From Paramecium tetraurelia (taxonomy: Eukaryota > Ciliophora > Oligohymenophorea > Peniculida > Parameciidae): 56,564 bases of DNA. The DNA lies in contig NW_001799023.1 in assembly GCF_000165425.1 (NCBI RefSeq), positions 4,183-60,746 on the forward strand, written 5' to 3'. The notes below the pieces were generated by a model. That model had not been told where the DNA came from. It did not search any database and worked only from the letters and a program-made list of their open reading frames with translations. A program made the translations under genes and the position numbers. Below are positions 24,938 through 37,505 of the stretch, one piece after another; within the stretch, counting starts at the first letter, position 1, and each line of letters opens with the position of its first letter.

Positions 24938-25630
24938 TCATTATTAAAGCAATTTGTAGTGCAAAAGATCCTTTTAGATTAACATGAGTTGATTCAAACA
25001 GTTTTCATTCCTTGAATAATAACTGTGCAATCTATCTAATTCTTACTCGAAATTGGTCATCTTTGGTCTAATTTTGTATGGATACTAAAGTGCAACCCTT
25101 TCCCATTCATTCTATTCCAATCGAGCACAATTTGATTAATTAAATTTAAAGATAGAGAGGTTCATTAATGCCTTATTTTCGATATCAGGATTGATTTTTT
25201 TTAATTCTTATTATATTTACTTAAGATCCATTTGCATTTGCTTTGAAGATTGGAGACTATTATTTCTTTCTCTCTAAAGTGATGGATGAGAATTCTACAT
25301 GGATTTTGTCTGACGAACCACACTCAATTATTATTTCCTTTTGGTTTGATTAAGCTCTCCTAACAATCGTTTTGCTTTATCACTTTTTAAGGAGTCCAGT
25401 TTATACAACTTAATTAGGGTCTTTTCATAATTGACCTGATTCTTCTGCAGATAGGCCCTGATCTTATTATCAACCTGATCAAACAATTAATTTTAATAAG
25501 CAAAATCCTTCACCTTGCTACTCATACTCCTTTTCTCTCTTATATAAGGTTGAATAGATTTTCGAGGAGTTAATGTTTCATCCAATACATCAATTGTATT
25601 TGATGAAATCTTAGGAGAACCATACTTCAT
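24938..25630 (-). CDS. Coiled-coil hypothetical protein
   Basis: An intronless frame of 230 residues from ATG 25628-25630 (MKYGSPKISSNTIDVLDETL) to TGA 24938-24940. After a short disordered head it is almost entirely basic helical sequence (VNYEKTLIKLYKLDSLKSDK, ERVALQYPYKIRPKMTNFEQ). No family was recognised. The start is 28 bases below the inferred stop of BMS1 on the same strand; a read-through form of BMS1 lacking its last intron would instead end at 25627, overlapping this ATG. Confidence 0.6.
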
Positions 25631-25658
25631 TTAATTATATATTTAATATACACATAAT

Positions 25659-28475
25659 TCATTACTATTATTATTATTTCTTAACTTATTTTATAAATTT
25701 ATCTTTCTGTTTTTATTACTTATACTTCCTCTTTCCCTCTTCTAAATGTTACTTCTATCCTTTAATCTAAGCTTCCTTGACCTTCTACTTTTGAATGTCC
25801 TTCTATTCTCTCTTTTTCTCCTTCTCATTCTTTATGGTATTCAATCGCTAAATCAAAGAATAAACTTCCTTCTCCTTGTCTGTCATATTGCTCTTGACAG
25901 GTAAATTCTTTTCCACTTATTATCTCAATCTCTCTCTGAAGGACAGCGACTTAACCTAAACCATAATATATTTAATTACCTTCTCTTTGCTTTCAAAAGG
26001 TAGATTCTATTATAAATTATTTGGTATTCTCAAAGGAGCAAATTTCACAGGAACTCTTTCCTGATCTTGATAAGTAGAATCTGGTTTGAATTCTAGAGGA
26101 ATCTACTTCTCTTGCCTTAATTCCCACATAGTCTTCATCAATTTCACATTGTTTGTGATGAGTCTATAGAATCTCTCTATATGCATTCTGACCCAGGTTC
26201 TGCAGAAGACTAAATCACTCATTTGGATCTTGTCTTCGAACGTAGCTCTGAAACTACCATCAGGACCTAATTTGCTTGGTTTTTTAATGTGTCCTCTTAA
26301 ACCAGACACAGTTTTAATCAGACCACCTTAGAATTTGGCTACTTCGAGAGAAGAATTGAACATTCCTTTAATGAATGCAGTATTTTTAATGACTTTAAAA
26401 GGTTCTCCTACCAACTTTAACTTTTTCATCACATCAAATTAATGATTCATCTCTAACACTACTCCAGTGGCAGCAACTCTAAATTTAGACTATATAATTG
26501 ATATATTATTTTAATACCAATTTGTTGCTTAAAGATTGTGTACAAACGAGGCCTGTGCCCTGGGGTGCAAAATTACCATAAAATATGGCATAACAATAGT
26601 CGTATTCTGGAGTGTACTTGACAAAGCGTAATCTGTCATTAGGATCTTGTACACAATATATAGGGATTGTTTAAAATCTCCTCCATCCAAGAGAGATGAT
26701 GATAGGATCATTTGATTTCAAGATGTTGCTATGCCATCTATGTTTTTTAATCCGAATCTAAAATATATGACAAAATATACCTTGATAAATCCTAAATTAT
26801 CTTCACCAACTTCAGACCTAGCAAGAATCATAGGATATTCGTCTTTAATAGAAGAAGAGAAATCTTTAATAACTATTTTGACATAAGTGCCTTTTTTATA
26901 CAATCCAAGATTGGAATTAGTTAATTAATTAACTAGTTATTATCTTTCTTGTTGTTTTTCCTTTGAATTTTAGTTTTCATCTTTTTAATTTTAATTATTA
27001 TCTTTATTTTCTTATTCTTATTCTTTATCTTCTTATTCTTCCTCTTCCATTTATTTTTCTAGGTTTTCCAAATCCACAACATCAGTTTATCCATAAAAAC
27101 CTGTCACAAATAGTTCTTTAATTTCCCTGTATGATTTTCTTTCTTAAACCTTAGGTATGTATCTTACACTATCAAACTCATTAATACCATTCTTATTCTA
27201 ATATATTAATTCATGTAAATCAGTAGCCAAAAGAGTATCTGTTATAGGCATGACAGTTCCATTCTCAATTTTGATATTAACTCTATTCTTTAGTCTAACT
27301 AAATCTCTTTGTTATTAAATCTATTATTAATTATTTTTCTTCTTGATAGGTTTGTCTTCTTCCAACTCAAATCCCTCCAACAATTACACATCTTCTTCTT
27401 CCTCTAATTATTTATCAATTCCTTCAGTCATTTGTTGCAATTCTCTAACCATTCTGACTCCTTCAGGTAATTCCTATTCTTATTCTTATTCTTCCATTTC
27501 CTCATCATCTTGCTCCTCATTATTAACAAACTTGTTTTTTTCTGTAAATATTGGTTATGGAATTGTAATGTATCCTGCTGTGGCATCAATAGCTAGAGCA
27601 CCAACACTGGACATTGGAGCATAAACCAATTTCTCAGTATCCTTCAATGATCGATGCTTTTTCTAAGCAGTTATGATCTCAACTGGATCCAGAACTTCTT
27701 CAAAACTATCAATATAGTAATCTCCTTAACCTACAAAATGAATTCTGTCATTTAATCGATAAGTGCATCCTCTAACATATCCATAAAAGGTTGTAGTATT
27801 ATCCTTACCCTATTCGTAACGATCTGCCAATACAAATGGATGTTCTGTTTTCCATCTTACTGGAGCAATCTTAATGATCGATATGAACCTTGCCAAATTG
27901 TGGATATCTTATTTCAAATAGTATTCATTTTTCAAGGCTTACAAATAGAACAATTTGTAATTGCCACCAGTTTCATATTCAAATCTCTTTTTATACTTCT
28001 TTCTTGTTTTCCTTAGTTACTTGTTGTCTTTGAAGAAATCAATGTGTGTCAAAACCCCCATAACATTTGGAAAACCATGATTATTCAACAAACTTAAGTA
28101 CTCAAAAGTTTCCATCTCAAATCCTATACTAGCATCAATCATTATCAATGCTAAATCAGCTACCTTACTTAAATCGCTCATTGCATTGATATCACTAGGA
28201 CACTCAACAAATGTAACTCTATGTTATTTATTTGAACGAACTGTTACTGGACCTACTAATTTCTTAATCTTCTATCCTGTGTAGTGTTTGACAAGAGATT
28301 TTATCAATGTAGTTTTGCCACTCCCTTTAGGTCCTTATACAACAACTAACAAAGGAGCTTATGATTCTGCTTCTTCATTGGCTTACAATTATTCAGCATA
28401 GAAGTCCTTTTGTTATTTTTAATGAGGCTTAATTATCGGAGCTTGTTTCACTTGTTCTTCTTCAGAATCAGACAT
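25659..28475 (-). CDS. BMS1: BMS1 ribosome biogenesis GTPase
   Basis: ATG 28473-28475 ([18 protein letters not shown]). The GTPase domain has P-loop [18 protein letters not shown], then [20 protein letters not shown] and [20 protein letters not shown], where BMS1 family members keep [10 protein letters not shown] as the base-recognition strand. An acidic central region and the conserved C-terminal block follow: [48 protein letters not shown] and the end [15 protein letters not shown]. Bms1 drives early 18S processing in the SSU processome with Rcl1. Introns are placed at 26758-26780 (23 nt), 26490-26517 (28 nt) and 25707-25725 (19 nt). Total length implies at least one more intron, probably in the acidic region near 26.9-27.4 kb. 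About 910 residues, shorter than yeast Bms1. Confidence 0.9.
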
Positions 28476-28499
28476 TAAAATTTATATATTTAAATTGTG

Positions 28500-29030
28500 A
28501 TGAGTCAATAACAAGAAGAACAAAAAGCTATCCCTCTTGACAAATTGACCCCTCAATAATTGCTGTAGATTAAAAAGCAAATAGAGGAGGTATAACCTTA
28601 TTATATAAAATAGGAAGTCCAATAGCTCAGTTAATCATTATCTTAATTCCGAATTGCAAATGCCAAGTATGATGAAAGCAAAGTCATCTTAAAGAGATTA
28701 GATTAAACTCCTAAAGATAATGATCTATTAGTCCCTATTACTGCATCACTCTATGTACCAGGTACATATTAAATAACATAATGAGGAAGATTGATTAACC
28801 CTTAATCAGTTATGATAGATTACGGAACAGGATATTTTGTTGAGCGCAATATTGAGCAAGGATAACATTTCTGTGATAGAAAATTACAATTGTTGAAAGA
28901 ATCATAAGATAAATTGAGTAATATCATCAATTAGAAAAAGTAATTCATGGATAAATTGAATATTGAATTATAGAAAAGAATGTTGCAAGTGTAATAAAAC
29001 TAATAGCAATAATAATAACAAAAGAAATGA
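28500..29030 (+). CDS. PFD5: Prefoldin subunit 5 (alpha-type)
   Basis: ATG 28500-28502 to TGA 29028-29030, 160 residues after removing introns 28590-28613 and 28762-28785 (24 nt each). The layout is that of alpha prefoldins: N-terminal coiled coil (LLQIKKQIEEEVQQLSQSL), the beta hairpin block LLVPITASLYVPGRLINPQS then MIDYGTGYFVERN, and a C-terminal coiled coil (LQLLKESQDKLSNIINQKKQ) ending in a Gln run. Prefoldin delivers nascent actin and tubulin to the CCT chaperonin. Both introns are multiples of three. The first has no in-frame TGA, and the second ends GAG instead of TAG. The start is 24 bases from the divergent BMS1 start. Confidence 0.88.
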
Positions 29031-29241
29031 ATGATAATGAATTATTTTTAAAATAAAAATCAATATTTAATATATTTAACCTAATCTCAATTGTCATAAT
29101 AATTATTGTTTCTCCTAAAGTTTTATCTTTTCCGATTGTTATAATTGTTTTTATCTAAAATTATATGTATAAAAATTAGATATACTGTATTATTTTTTTT
29201 TTCTAGGGTTACTATCACTCCTGCTCCGTGATGACTATTAA

Positions 29242-30537
29242 TCATAATAAACTGATTACTGATGATGATGAGCTGCTACTACTAGAACTACTAGAGTCTC
29301 TTGTTATTTGTGCATATAAAGTGCTTTTATAAGGAATTCTTTGAAATGAGACCACATTTTGATCTGGTATTCTATATTCGCAAATTGTCTTTTCTTCAGG
29401 AATTTCAATTTACCCAGGAGGCTTCAAATGCTTGATAAATTGATCAGATGTGTAGACTATGCAATAAGAGTTGGAGGATTCCTCCTAACTAATATTAGAG
29501 AAGGTTATTTACTTAACTAATAATTCATATAATCCAATGATATCCCCATATTATTGGAAGACGTTCAATAATTTATTTGTATTGATAGGGTGTTATGTTT
29601 TGATGAATAATTAATATTATTTGAGAATATCTGAAAAGGAATCCGTCTTCTTTTTCTTCTAGCATATTAGACATGGAACATTCTTAATTTTTAATTGCAC
29701 ATTCTTTTACAACATTTCCAACTGCACTTCCAAATATTCAAAAATATGATCTTACTATTTTTCACTCTTGAATGTTCCTTCTGGTAATTACTATAATTTC
29801 AATCTATTTTTAATATCCATCAAACACTCCTATAAATTGAATTCTAATGGGATCCCAAAGATATAAATTGTTTCCTTAGGAACTAATACATCACTCAACT
29901 CATTACTTGATATTTGCACAGGCTAGAGATCCACAATAGGAGGAGCAATTTACTTCTGTTGTGGGATCACTTGTAGATTCAAGACTATCGCATTCTCTTT
30001 CTTCTTCTTCTCCGATTTCTCTGATTTTGATGATTCCTAACTACTCGATCGATCCCTCTTTTTATCTCCGAATCTCTACTATCTCAATTTCTCTTCTAAT
30101 GCTGATTTATCTACTTCTCCCTTTTCCTAACACCCCAATAAACATTATTCAGTACCCTAAGCATCATCAAAAATATATCGCTAATCTATGGAATGATCTT
30201 CTTTTCACTTTAATGTTTTGACACCAAATTGATATGCTTCTTCCCAATGTATATCAATTTGGCATCATTGTCGTATCGCATCCCTATCGCTATATCAATA
30301 GTCCGTTCATTTTGATTCTTATCTGTTATTTAAATCACTTCGCAAGGACCCTACTCATCATTATTATCTTACCGCCTTCTACACTCTATCTTTCACAAAA
30401 TTTAGAAACTGATCCTCCGTTTGATTCCCCATGTAAAGATTCTTCACAAAGAAATGTATTTTGATTTCAGAACACTTGCTATAATGTCTTTTATCTAAGA
30501 CATTTTAAAATCTTCTAGGCGATTGATTTCGACTCAT
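29242..30537 (-). CDS. Hypothetical protein with possible RRM-like domains
   Basis: ATG 30535-30537 (MSRNQSPRRFQNVLDKRHYS) to TGA 29242-29244. Introns at 30351-30372 (22 nt) and 30127-30155 (29 nt) give 414 residues. The N-terminal 100 residues contain an alpha/beta segment (EIKIHFFVKNLYMGNQTEDQ). A basic/Ser-rich linker follows (RDRSSSQESSKSEKSEKKKK). Two later segments start with an RRM-like strand (IYIFGIPLEFNLQECLMDIK and TNKLLNVFQQYGDIIGLYEL), the second with SYCIVYTSDQFIKHL where RNP1 would lie. The C-terminus is a run of ten serines. RNA binding is a guess from these patterns. Confidence 0.55.
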
Positions 30538-30564
30538 CAATTTATAAAAATATATTAAATATAA

Positions 30565-33265
30565 TCAATTCTTTTTTTTTATATTTTATGTCCCAAACGT
30601 TTATGTAGGCTTCCTCTTCTCACCTATATCGAAAATGCTGCTTTATTTCTTATTGGCAGATTTTGCAAAAGGATTAAATTCATCATCTTCCTATTGAGTT
30701 TCGACTCTTTAAGATTGCACTTAGTATTATTAAATGTGCTATTGTTATTATTGATGTTGTTGCTGCTGCTGCTCTCTATGTTCTAAAATGGATTTTATTT
30801 AGTTCATATTCACTTAATCATTTTACTTCTACAGACCGAATCCTTATCTTTTTGGAGATTAAGGCTTTTTGTCAATACCGAAATTCTACTATTGCTTTAT
30901 TATTTATTACTAAACATATAATCAAACGAATTACTCTTTATAACAATTTGATATGGGTCAACAGCTTTTACAATTCCTTATTGTTTGTCGACTTTTCTTT
31001 CTGTAACTCCAACAAACTAATGATAGAATTCATATCATATTCATCTTTAATATGACATCTAAAGAATTCAATAGCTTTGTCCTTGGATTCATTTAAAATC
31101 TACTTAAATAAATCAACTCGGAACTTACGTAATAACTTTTGTGTCTCCTCCATCTTGTTAGAATCGTAAAGGTTTTGAGTATACCTGAGAAGGATGTCAT
31201 TTTATTTATCATCATTTCTAGCATAATAGTACTTACCAAATTCATTCCATCTATATAATTCATGATTTAAGATGATCAATTAGGTTAGAAATTGTCTATA
31301 ATTAGCTATCAATTTCTCATCTTAAGAGAAACATACAAATTGTTACTCAAAACTCTATTAAATCATCTCCTATTTCATTGAAGCCAATGGCTAATCTGTC
31401 TTTAATAAGCATAACTTGTAATCTTGGATTCCGTAAAGCCAATACCTTGAATTGTGATAGACTTCTATCCATTTATTATTTTGATAGATTCTTATCGATC
31501 CTTTAGAATCTTGGATGCTCAATAGTCCTTCATCAGAATATCCAATCCAAGAAAGTGAGGAAAAAGGAGTAAGGAATATATCGAATTCCTCTATTTATTT
31601 CTATAAATCTATATCATAGATTCTCCCTCTTAGAACCTATTAATTCAGCATTGGAGAAGTATCATGAAATACAAGGCATAATAAATGTTCATATGAGCAC
31701 ATCGACACAATTGCCCTATTTGTATTAAATTCTAAAATTTCTAATCCGCAAAATGAAATGACTCTACAAATTGCATGATCACTCATAATTGCTAACCAAT
31801 CATTTCCAATTGTCACAAGTTCAACTCCTTCCTCTTCTGGCAATGAAAATTCGAAATCATCTACATCACCTATAAATTATTAGAAATACACAATTGACTT
31901 TCCATCTCCTACTAAATACCCTTATTCATCCAAATCATTTGGTCCTTTTGAGGCTAATACACATCCTCTATAATTTAATGTACCAATAGCATATCTTTAT
32001 GAATTACTTATCTTAAACTTTTTATAAAATGTTGAATCAAAGAATTCAAATTCAATCATATTAGTATTCTTACACAATATTATTGTCCCAACCGTATTGT
32101 AACATAAATATTATCTTCCTCTCGATGGTAATGTTTCACCTGGTCTCAAAACATCCTACATTCCTGAATCCATATTCTACTTTTATTTTTTCTCCATCTC
32201 ATTTCCTCCTATGAATCCATTTAAATCATCGATGTTCTCCTCAACATTTTCATCTCCCAATTATTCCTCTTCTATCCTCTAATTATTCTATTTCTTGACT
32301 TTCTAATTCAACAAATCTCTGAATGCTATGTTCTTATCTTTGTATATTGACTCCACTTCTTATTAAGGAGGATCTAAAGTAGTTTCAATTATATTCCCAT
32401 TACAATCAAATAAATAGAACAAATTTTAGATTATTTTCATATACAATGGTGTGCATTTAATATTAAAATACCAATGCAATGATAAATCAGTAAACGATTT
32501 GAAATTCCATAGTTTTATTTCACCATCCAATGAGCAAGAACCCACACAATTATTATGTATCCATCTTATTATACAAATCTCACTCTAATGCAAAATTTAA
32601 TATTGCTACTATAAATCTTAAGGTTCATCCTAAGTGATGATATATTAAGCATTTATTTTTCCAGCGATCCAAAATGAATTGCCTGAAGGATGGAAATCTG
32701 ATTACAATTTTTAGAATGCATCTGGAGATACTTATTTACTTATTGTATATCTCTGCAATAATTAAGGTACTTGTGATAACTAATACACTATCAAACAGCC
32801 ATCACAACCTATACTACAAACAAATCTGTCTTTCGGATCGAATGCACAACTTAATATCATACCATCATGTCCAGGTTTACATTTTGATATTTTTGTATCT
32901 CTATTCAATATTAATGAATTCTCCTCAGAAGCTATTCCCATTATTTTACCATTCTTATTGTATTTTATTTCTATTGCCTTTCCTGTTAAAGTGACGATCA
33001 AAGACGGTGCTGTCATTTGGATATCATCATATGTATCTACTCTCATATCTCCTATTGCAAAGACTTGCGAATTTAAGGGATGAATTGCCAAAGCCAACAT
33101 ATTTGACTCAAGTACAGTTTCCGCGGTTTTTTTATGCTCAATTAAATCATACTCCCTCAAACACTAATTCCATGCCACCAATGCTTTATTTCCACTGATG
33201 TCAAAGCCACATTTCCCTTTTCCCTCCGTAATTGTTGTAGTCTTGAACTCTTTTGCACTTAACAT
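30565..33265 (-). CDS. CTF4: Ctf4/WDHD1-like replisome WD40 protein
   Basis: ATG 33263-33265 to TGA 30565-30567; one 25-nt intron at 30910-30934 gives 891 residues. The N-terminal 300 residues are WD40 repeats (LALAIHPLNSQVFAIGD, KIMGIASEENSLILNRDTKI, MILSCAFDPKDRFVCSIGCD). The middle matches the SepB/Ctf4 beta-propeller that forms the Ctf4 trimer: VELVTIGNDWLAIMSDHAIC, LEILEFNTNRAIVSMCSYEH, LLCLVFHDTSPML and FLTPFSSLSWIGYSDEGLLS with RIYQNNKWIEV. The C-terminus is Gln/His rich and ends with a Lys-rich motif (FNPFAKSANKKQSSIFDIGE). Ctf4 couples polymerase alpha to the CMG helicase. The match is by motif order only, but is specific to this family. Confidence 0.8.
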
Positions 33266-33397
33266 ATAAAATTAGTTGAATTATTTTAAAATAAATATGA
33301 ATTATTAATCTCAACTAAGAGAACTTGTGCATTATCATTAAAATTAAATGAGTGTACTCATATTTCAAGTAATTAAATATCATTTGTAAATAAATCA

Positions 33398-33844
33398 TCA
33401 ATCAAGTGACTTTTAACCATATTTGATAACTTACTTTCTTACATAGTTCATAAAATCACCATTTTCTGAATATTCTGGTGTTAGTATTTTATTCTCTCTT
33501 CTCCAATCTAATATCGGTGGCAAATCAGCTACTCTACTTATTGAAACAAATGAACATTTGTTGTTCGAACAAGATAAAGCTTTCTAATTGAATCTAGCTT
33601 TCTTATCATTAAATTGATAATCCCTCCTTACAAATCTTTCAGTGCACTATATTTAATGGATGTTTTATAAATCATTGAATTCATTCAGATGTTTCTATTT
33701 GCTTTTCCTAACCTGTTCAAGTATTTATTATTTTATTTGATATCTATGGTCTCCATTATATCTTCTATTCTTTAATGGTGCTAATATAACTGGTTTTTTC
33801 TAGGTTGTTTCAAGGCCTCCTTATAACAATTAAAAAGTTATCAT
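33398..33844 (-). CDS. Hypothetical basic protein, 148 residues
   Basis: An intronless frame from ATG 33842-33844 (MITFQLLQGGLETTQKKPVI) to TGA 33398-33400. The protein is basic, with a helix near the centre (YQIKQQILEQVRKSKQKHLN) and the C-terminal segment ISRVADLPPILDWRRENKIL. Not recognised as a known family. The composition and lack of membrane segments suit a small cytoskeletal or ciliary component, but no function can be claimed. Confidence 0.55.
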
Positions 33845-34456
33845 TTATAAACATTAATGAATAAATTTATTTAGATTATTCTGAACAAGCTACGATTAAA
33901 AATCATAAAATAAGGGGGATTTGGAACATTGATAATTAAATTAATTGGATTTTAATTAATACCAAATATATTTTAGTTTTTATTGGTATGCTAGTGCTTA
34001 TTTATCTATTGTAACTCTGAATAGCTAATTTTTAAGAAAAAATTAAAAAGGTATTCACTAAGGATATTTGAAAAAACTGTATAAATTCAGAAATATATTG
34101 TATCTTTGAAATTTGCATTTTATGTTTAAGTATTTTATTTAAAAATATTTCTGATAACAGAGATACCTAAATCTCAATTACCAAGATAATTTAAATTACA
34201 TATCTTTTTTATTTTAGCTTGAATCCTTATTGTATAATTAAAATTTATATGTTCAATAATTACATTACATTTTTTTAATTAAAAATTAGAAATACATAGT
34301 TTAAATAAATAAACTATTGAATTAGTGTAAGGTTGAAAAAGATAGAGAAGTCTTCAAATAAATGTAAGATTACTTAGGATTTCTTAAATCAATACAATAA
34401 GATAAAAAAAATAAAGTAGTTAATACATGATTTTAATATTAAAAAGATGTATAGAA
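33845..34456. other. AT-rich intergenic region
   Basis: About 610 bases between divergent starts (minus gene at 33844, plus gene at 34457). It is almost all A/T runs with TGA frequent in every frame. No gene, RNA or repeat is evident. Confidence 0.45.
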
Positions 34457-35040
34457 ATGGACGATAATTGCTACTTTTGGATTATGAATATATTCAAAGA
34501 TCATATTCAGAATCCAACATAAATTATTTAAGGAAATTTTTAAATTGAATTCTACTCTGAAGACAGACTTGGGTCAAACTCTTGTAGTTACTTCTTAGAA
34601 TGATTATTATATAATTCAATGATATCAAGAATTACACCCCACCTAAATATAATTATCAGTTTTCTATTTACTTCAGCTCATTTTCAAAAATAAGAATTTG
34701 CATTTTTTCTTCGAAAATTCTATTTTGGATGAAGCCACTTTCACTCACCTTTCAAAAAATCCAAAAGGCTGGTATATAAAGGAGGATTGAAGATATCAGT
34801 AATAATTTAATTAAAAAGCCTTTGTATGTGTTTGGGTGTATTGGTTAGAGTGGATATAGTTGTCACCAAATTGTTTTGTCCAAGTAAATTAGTACAATCG
34901 CACAGTATTTCATTCAACATTTTTAGAGTTTTATTATAATTAAAAGCGTCTAATAATTACATTTTTACTCATAGCAATATTTTGATTTTACCTCAGTTCT
35001 CCGAAATTATATTAAATAGATAGATTGTAGAATTATTTGA
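34457..35040 (+). CDS. Hypothetical protein, tentative model
   Basis: ATG 34457-34459 (MDDNCYFWIMNIFKDHIQNP) to TGA 35038-35040. Removing a 26-nt intron at 34573-34598, which begins GTC, joins two coding-like segments into 185 codons. The second exon reads FSIYFSSFSKIRICIFSSKI and then a helical stretch (RRIEDISNNLIKKPLYVFGC). No domain was recognised. Codon and residue composition are plausible but not compelling, and a pseudogene with drifting frames is the alternative. Confidence 0.35.
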
Positions 35041-35305
35041 AGTAGAATATTTCTAAAGCAGATAAAAATAGGAAGCTGTAATGTAGAAATTAATTCATAA
35101 TGATTAAAAATGAAATCATAAGGTTGATAAATTAAATTGAAAAATGAGTAGTTATATATAAAAATTTGGAATATTGAAGCAAGTGATTTTATTTAACTAT
35201 GTAGTGAATTAATTAAAATTGATTGGATAATTTAAGATAAGATAAGAAAATTAGCTATGAATGATTGATTATAATAGATATCTCTAATAACATAATTACT
35301 AATAT

Positions 35306-36134
35306 TCAAATAGGTAAAAATTTATTGGTATTTGAACAATATTGGATAAATTGATCTCCTCTTTTTTTCTTCATCAATCTTTCTGTTAATGGTACTGTCA
35401 AACCGGCCATTACATAATATAAAACTAATGGACTGATCAAAGCTAAGCAATCATGTCTTGATTTAATGCTAGCAATGGCAATAGTTGTCCAAGTCATTAA
35501 ATCAAAAAATAAATTTGGATGTCTGCTCTTTTTCCATAAGCCATCCTGACATATTGAGTTTTGAGGCTTATTCTTTGAATCTTTGAATTGTTATAATTGA
35601 TGGTCTATCAAATATTTTATTAATCAATACCTGCTAAACCTTCAAAATATATCCAGAATATTGATGTTCCTAAAATTGCCAATTAAAATGGATTCAATTA
35701 ATTCTTAAATAAAAAGTACAACGAAGAGCTTGTCACAAAAACTATGAATCCTTGGAAAATGTATTGGCAAAATACAACAACATCTCTTTTTAAAGTCTCT
35801 TTTTTATATTTTTAGAAAATGACATCATATCTAGGATCTCTAAATCCTCTCATTATTCTATAATAGAACAAAAATCCTGCTAATCTGGCAGTCCACAGAG
35901 CAAGCAATCCCAATTTAAACTATAAATTATTTAAATACTTACTTTGCTCTCAAAAGAGGAAAGTCCAAAATGATAGGCATAGATAGATCCTGCAACTAAA
36001 TGACTCACTGTGTATGCTACATCAACAATACACTCATTATTCTTTAAAATCTTATATAAAGAGTAGAATGCTATTTGATTTATTAAAATTCCTGGCAATA
36101 CTTTTTTTAAGCCAATCTCGATTAATTCCTACAT
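35306..36134 (-). CDS. DUF1295-family integral membrane enzyme (steroid reductase/ICMT-like fold)
   Basis: ATG 36132-36134 to TGA 35306-35308; introns 35920-35942 (23 nt) and 35605-35630 (26 nt) give 259 residues. Several hydrophobic helices run through the protein (YIFQGFIVFVTSSSLYFLF, LAILGTSIFWIYFEGLAD). Family signatures are WTARLAGFLFYYRIMRGFRD with DPRYD, DHQLQQFK, then CQDGLWKKSRHPNLFFD followed by a WTT helix, and near the end LTERLMKKKRGDQFIQYC with KFLPI. The SRHPN and LTE.L motifs are shared with DUF1295 proteins related to 5-alpha-reductases and isoprenylcysteine methyltransferases. It is likely an ER membrane lipid-modifying enzyme; substrate unknown. Confidence 0.85.
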
Positions 36135-36225
36135 ATTTTAATTATTTATGTAAATTAAAGAATTTAATATTATTAAAAAATAGTTAAAAAACTTTCAAAT
36201 ATTTGTCATTGTTTATAGATATGAA

Positions 36226-36648
<423 letters not shown>

Positions 36649-36881
36649 TTTTTATTAATATTATTATTTGTCTTCTTAATAATTTGACTAGCCTTTATAT
36701 TATAAATAAGATATTGATTAAATGATGAATAAAAGGCATATAATTTTATTTTTATTTTTTAATTTCATAAATAAATAGAATTATTTCCTTAATTCAGCTC
36801 AATTTCATACAATAGCCCTTTTATTATACTTGTATCATATGCATTTTAGAATAAAGGCTAGATACTCTAAATGAACTTCCT

Positions 36882-37348
36882 TCATAAACAAATTGCGATC
36901 AAGTATTGATTTTTTTCAATTAAATATTTATTTTCTTGACTTGTATATTTCCATTTTAGAATTTGTATCCTCAAAAAAAGATGAACAATAACTTTAGTTC
37001 TTTTACTCCAACAAAGCTCATTAGAGAGCTTATATTCTAAATTGAATTAATTTTTTGTATTTCTAGACGAATCTATCATTGTCACTCCTATCAAATTTAA
37101 ATGCATCATAAAAAAGAACAGGAATCTAAATTGAAATATCCGATATTTTCTTCCAAGATGGATTGCAGATTTATACAAAATCTCAAATGAATGAAATGAC
37201 CAGAGATAACAGAAATAAAGGATTTCCTTATTATCTTTATGTAAAAACTAGTAATTTAGTTTTAATCTACAAAATTTGATTTTAATTCCATCAATCTTTC
37301 ACATTAAGACATGTATTCTTAATAGATTATTTCACTTAGACATTTCAT
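36882..37348 (-). CDS. Hypothetical protein, tentative model
   Basis: ATG 37346-37348 (MKCLSEIIYQEYMSQCERLM) to TGA 36882-36884. Removing a 23-nt GTA...TAG intron at 37248-37270 gives 147 codons. The second exon is Phe/Leu/Lys rich (SFEILYKSAIHLGRKYRIFQ and SKRTKVIVHLFLRIQILKWK). There is one hydrophobic patch (FRFLFFFMMHLNLIG). No family was recognised. Confidence is limited because the opposite strand and alternative frames are partly open. Confidence 0.35.
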
Positions 37349-37505
37349 ATTTTAAATTCTTATTAATCCTTTATATTGATTCCCTCTGTTTATGATAAGA
37401 TAAATGGTTAACTATAAAAGATAGGTGATTATGATCACAATTCATTAAGGTAAGACTATTGTGATTAGATAGTAATTGACTGATTATAATTATAAATAAA
37501 AATTA

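Noticed and set aside
26529..26903. Separate short minus-strand proteins in this interval
   Set aside because: They are pieces of BMS1 exons read with TAA/TAG as stops or through introns.
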